Positions 14,632 through 14,673 of a stretch of 14,673 bases of DNA are shown one piece after another (the stretch's first letter is position 1; every line of letters starts with the position of its first letter). The stretch comes from Flavobacteriaceae bacterium UBA3159. Its GTDB lineage: Bacteria; Bacteroidota; Bacteroidia; Flavobacteriales; Flavobacteriaceae. Below the pieces are notes generated by a model. That model saw only the letters and a program-made list of their open reading frames with translations, had not been told where the DNA came from and did not search any database. Made by a program: the position numbers and the translations under genes. The DNA lies in contig DEYL01000048.1 in assembly GCA_002364535.1 (NCBI GenBank), positions 1 through 14,673 of the forward strand, read 5' to 3'.

Positions 14632-14673
14632 ATGAAAAAATTAATACTCACTGCTGTAATGGCTTTGGTCATT
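14632..14673 (+). CDS. Start of a secreted or membrane protein gene, 3' part outside window
   Basis: Only 14 codons are present, reading MKKLILTAVMALVI, a typical start of a signal peptide (two lysines followed by a hydrophobic run). The gene is divergent from the HxlR gene across an AT-rich intergenic region with two palindromic elements. The product family cannot be determined from this fragment. Confidence 0.6.
   Translation, partial: MKKLILTAVMALVI

Overview
The window looks like chromosomal DNA of a Bacteroidota bacterium, probably of the Cytophagia/Flavobacteriia type. The main evidence is a type IX secretion (T9SS) surface-protein locus: a 2172-residue adhesin with a gliding-type (type B) C-terminal sorting domain, a PorP/SprF-family barrel and an OmpA-family cell-wall anchor. 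Further support comes from VanZ-like, YHYH, MORN-variant and SCO genes of Bacteroidota character, and from a general lack of strong Shine-Dalgarno sites.

Region 1 (1-2012, minus strand): a tightly packed set of vanZ-like, dipeptide-epimerase (enolase superfamily) and DUF1611 genes, the last running off the window. The epimerase/DUF1611 pair overlaps by 8 bp and matches the pairing known from the DgcA/DgcN D-glutamate route or from murein-peptide use. The giant adhesin gene ends only 21 bp upstream of vanZ on the same strand, so read-through from it is possible.

Region 2 (2034-11759): the adhesin gene (minus) is divergent from porP/sprF and ompA (plus, overlapping TAATG). The adhesin has a signal peptide, an IgGFc-binding-type head, calcium-binding Asp-rich segments, a seven-unit beta-sandwich array and the sorting domain. 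The array has a hidden three-unit period (A-B-C-A-B-C-A) and is bracketed by two copies of one Asp-rich/Ig-like module. The OmpA-family partner appears to carry a SPOR domain inserted inside its OmpA peptidoglycan-binding domain. The 139-bp divergent intergenic region contains a perfect 10-bp inverted repeat. The adhesin body is much more AT-rich than its own C-terminus and the flanking genes, which suggests a mosaic gene.

Region 3 (11887-13895, plus): three overlapping genes encoding predicted lipoproteins: a YHYH protein, a MORN-variant protein and a SCO/SenC copper-chaperone-like protein. They probably form one operon, possibly for envelope metal handling.

Region 4 (13896-14673): an HxlR-type regulator gene (minus) whose conserved N-terminus has no in-frame ATG, GTG or TTG in front of it; an AT-rich intergenic region with two helically phased TTCTAGAA palindromes and a separate inverted repeat; and the first 14 codons of a divergent gene with a signal-peptide-like start. 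No tRNA, rRNA, CRISPR array or transposon was recognised.
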